DNA of 7,913 nt from CAIKMD01 sp036490955. Its GTDB lineage: Bacteria > Pseudomonadota > Alphaproteobacteria > ATCC43930 > CGMCC-115725. Positions 6,873-7,913 of the stretch are shown here, piece after piece. The stretch is from assembly GCA_036490955.1 (NCBI GenBank), contig DASXCX010000286.1:1-7913 (forward strand), written 5' to 3'. The first letter of the stretch is position 1, and the number at the start of each line of letters is the position of its first letter. A model generated the notes under the pieces. It searched no databases. It was not told the DNA's origin and saw only the letters and a list, made by a program, of their open reading frames with translations. Made by a program: the position numbers and the translations under genes.

Positions 6873-7889
6873 CTATTTCGCGGTTGTCTGCACCTGGGCG
6901 GCTAGCTCGCGCGTCTTGGCCAACACTTGGCGATGGGCATCGTCGGTCTTGCCCCATTCATCGGCGATCGCACCGAGCGTCGCACCCCATTTCTTGTTCT
7001 GCTCGGCGGACAGCGAGACAACCGTCTGATCCACCTGATGCGACAGCCGGTCGCGCTCCTCGTTGCCGAGCGTATCGAGGATCTGGCCGGCGCGCCGGCT
7101 CCACGCCTCGCCCGAATTATCCATGAGAATCTTTTTCACATTGTCCGGCAGCGCGTCGAACTTCGCCTTGGCCATCCACACGCCGCCCGGCCCGCCGCCG
7201 AACGCCGCGTCGATGTGATAGTGGGTCACCTCATCGAGCTTGAAGTCGCGCAGTGCCGCCATCGGAAAATCGATCCCGTCGGCCGTGCCGCGTTGCAGCG
7301 CGGAATAGCTGTCGGTCAGACCGATCGAGAGCGGCGAGCCGCCGAGCTTCTGCACCACCTCGGTCGGGATCTTGCCGCTGGCGATGAATTTCAGACCGCC
7401 GATGTCGTCGAGCGGCTTCACCGGCGCCTTGACGAGATGCATCGAGACAGGTGGGAAAGCCTGCATGAACAGCGGTACGACCTGGTCGAATTCGGAATTG
7501 AGCATGCCGGTCTTGTACAGTCGCCAGAACACCACCGATTCCTGCTCGGCCGATTTCATCACGAAAGGCAGCGCCATCACTTCCGACAGCTTGAACTTGC
7601 CAGCGAGGTAGTTGAGCGAGCCGAAGCTGATCTGCATCACGTCGCTGAGCAGCCGGTCGTAGAAATTCGTGCTGCTCGCGAGCGCAAAACCGTCGCGCAC
7701 ATCGATCTGCACGATGCCCTTGCCTTGCGCGTTAACGCGATCGGCCCAATCGTGATAGGTCTGTTGCCCAACCGGCGAGGTCGGCTGGGCAATCGTCGTC
7801 ATGATAAGCTTCAACTCGTCCGCCGGCGCTGCCCGCGATGCGAACAGTGCGGCAAGCGCGCAAACGATCCCAAGCGCATAACGCAACAT
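6873..7889 (-). CDS. TRAP transporter solute-binding protein (DctP family)
   Basis: A 338-residue periplasmic binding protein of normal length for the DctP family. It has a Sec signal peptide (hydrophobic core about 5-17, likely cut after APA at 23). Family features: the Y/W-rich first lobe with FYDRLLSDVMQISFGS (76-91), ALPFV (106-110), the hinge segment PLDDIGGLKF (159-168), SYSALQRGTADGIDFP (194-209) and GGVWMAKAKFDALPDNVKKIL (235-255). TRAP systems use it to hand organic acids and similar solutes to DctQ/DctM membrane subunits, driven by an ion gradient. The position normally held by the carboxylate-binding arginine (GLKxR) is Ile169 here, so the ligand may not be a simple carboxylate. 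DctQ/DctM are not in the window: the gene downstream is a molybdenum hydroxylase, which suggests that the captured solute or a derivative is oxidised by that enzyme. Start ATG 7889 is supported by a G-rich ribosome site. Confidence 0.92.
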   Translation of the reverse strand: MLRYALGIVCALAALFASRAAPADELKLIMTTIAQPTSPVGQQTYHDWADRVNAQGKGIVQIDVRDGFALASSTNFYDRLLSDVMQISFGSLNYLAGKFKLSEVMALPFVMKSAEQESVVFWRLYKTGMLNSEFDQVVPLFMQAFPPVSMHLVKAPVKPLDDIGGLKFIASGKIPTEVVQKLGGSPLSIGLTDSYSALQRGTADGIDFPMAALRDFKLDEVTHYHIDAAFGGGPGGVWMAKAKFDALPDNVKKILMDNSGEAWSRRAGQILDTLGNEERDRLSHQVDQTVVSLSAEQNKKWGATLGAIADEWGKTDDAHRQVLAKTRELAAQVQTTAK

Positions 7890-7896
7890 CGTCTAT

Positions 7897-7908
7897 CCCC
7901 CCTTTTTT
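7897..7908 (-). promoter_or_regulatory. A6G6 leader tract containing the TRAP gene's ribosome binding site
   Basis: Read on the minus strand, AAAAAAGGGGGG precedes ATG 7889 with a 7-base gap. The AAGGGGGG part can act as the ribosome site. Two adjacent six-base homopolymers are prone to slippage, which could vary the spacing to the start codon. Only 24 bases upstream of the gene are in the window, so no promoter can be judged. Confidence 0.5.
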
Positions 7909-7913
7909 CGGCG

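Noticed and set aside
5557..7029. A 490-codon plus-strand open frame opposite the complete hydroxylase gene
   Set aside because: It overlaps two well-supported minus-strand genes (the 788-residue hydroxylase subunit and the TRAP protein). Its translation resembles no family I recognise, and long antisense open frames are common in GC-rich coding DNA.

Overview
The window is GC-rich throughout, with dense genes, strong GGAGG-type ribosome sites and protein families (xanthine-dehydrogenase-type molybdenum hydroxylases, a TRAP solute-binding protein, a YafY-type WYL regulator) that together suggest a metabolically versatile alphaproteobacterium, probably free-living. The genus cannot be named from the sequence alone. 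There are no RNA genes, CRISPR arrays, insertion sequences or gene-free stretches over about 110 bases.

Layout. Plus strand, 1-3110: the 3' part of a molybdenum hydroxylase large subunit (start outside the window), then a 77-base gap with a GC-rich hairpin, then a Tat-exported FAD-dependent oxidoreductase of the fumarate reductase/flavocytochrome c type. Plus strand, 3128-4385: a compact two-gene cassette made of a YafY-type HTH/WYL regulator (TTG start) and an EVE-domain (UPF0310) protein. Each gene has a 19-base palindromic site 42-43 bases upstream of its start codon, and the two sites match at 16 of 19 positions. Minus strand, 7889-4396: a periplasmic TRAP solute-binding protein followed by a second, complete molybdenum hydroxylase large subunit, which ends 10 bases from the EVE gene in a tail-to-tail arrangement.

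How the genes may work together. The two outer blocks look catabolic. The TRAP protein would capture an organic substrate in the periplasm, and the molybdenum hydroxylases would oxidise (hydroxylate) a heterocycle, aldehyde or similar compound. The FAD enzyme would act in the periplasm on an unsaturated acid or related compound. The substrates cannot be read from sequence. The small 2Fe-2S and FAD subunits normally needed by the hydroxylases, and the TRAP membrane subunits, are not in the window.

The central regulator/EVE cassette appears functionally unrelated to the catabolic genes. It is the most distinctive item here because the shared operator pair predicts that the regulator controls both itself and the EVE gene. 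WYL regulators and EVE domains both have links to nucleic-acid sensing and phage defence, so a small stress or defence module is possible, but the sequence does not prove it.
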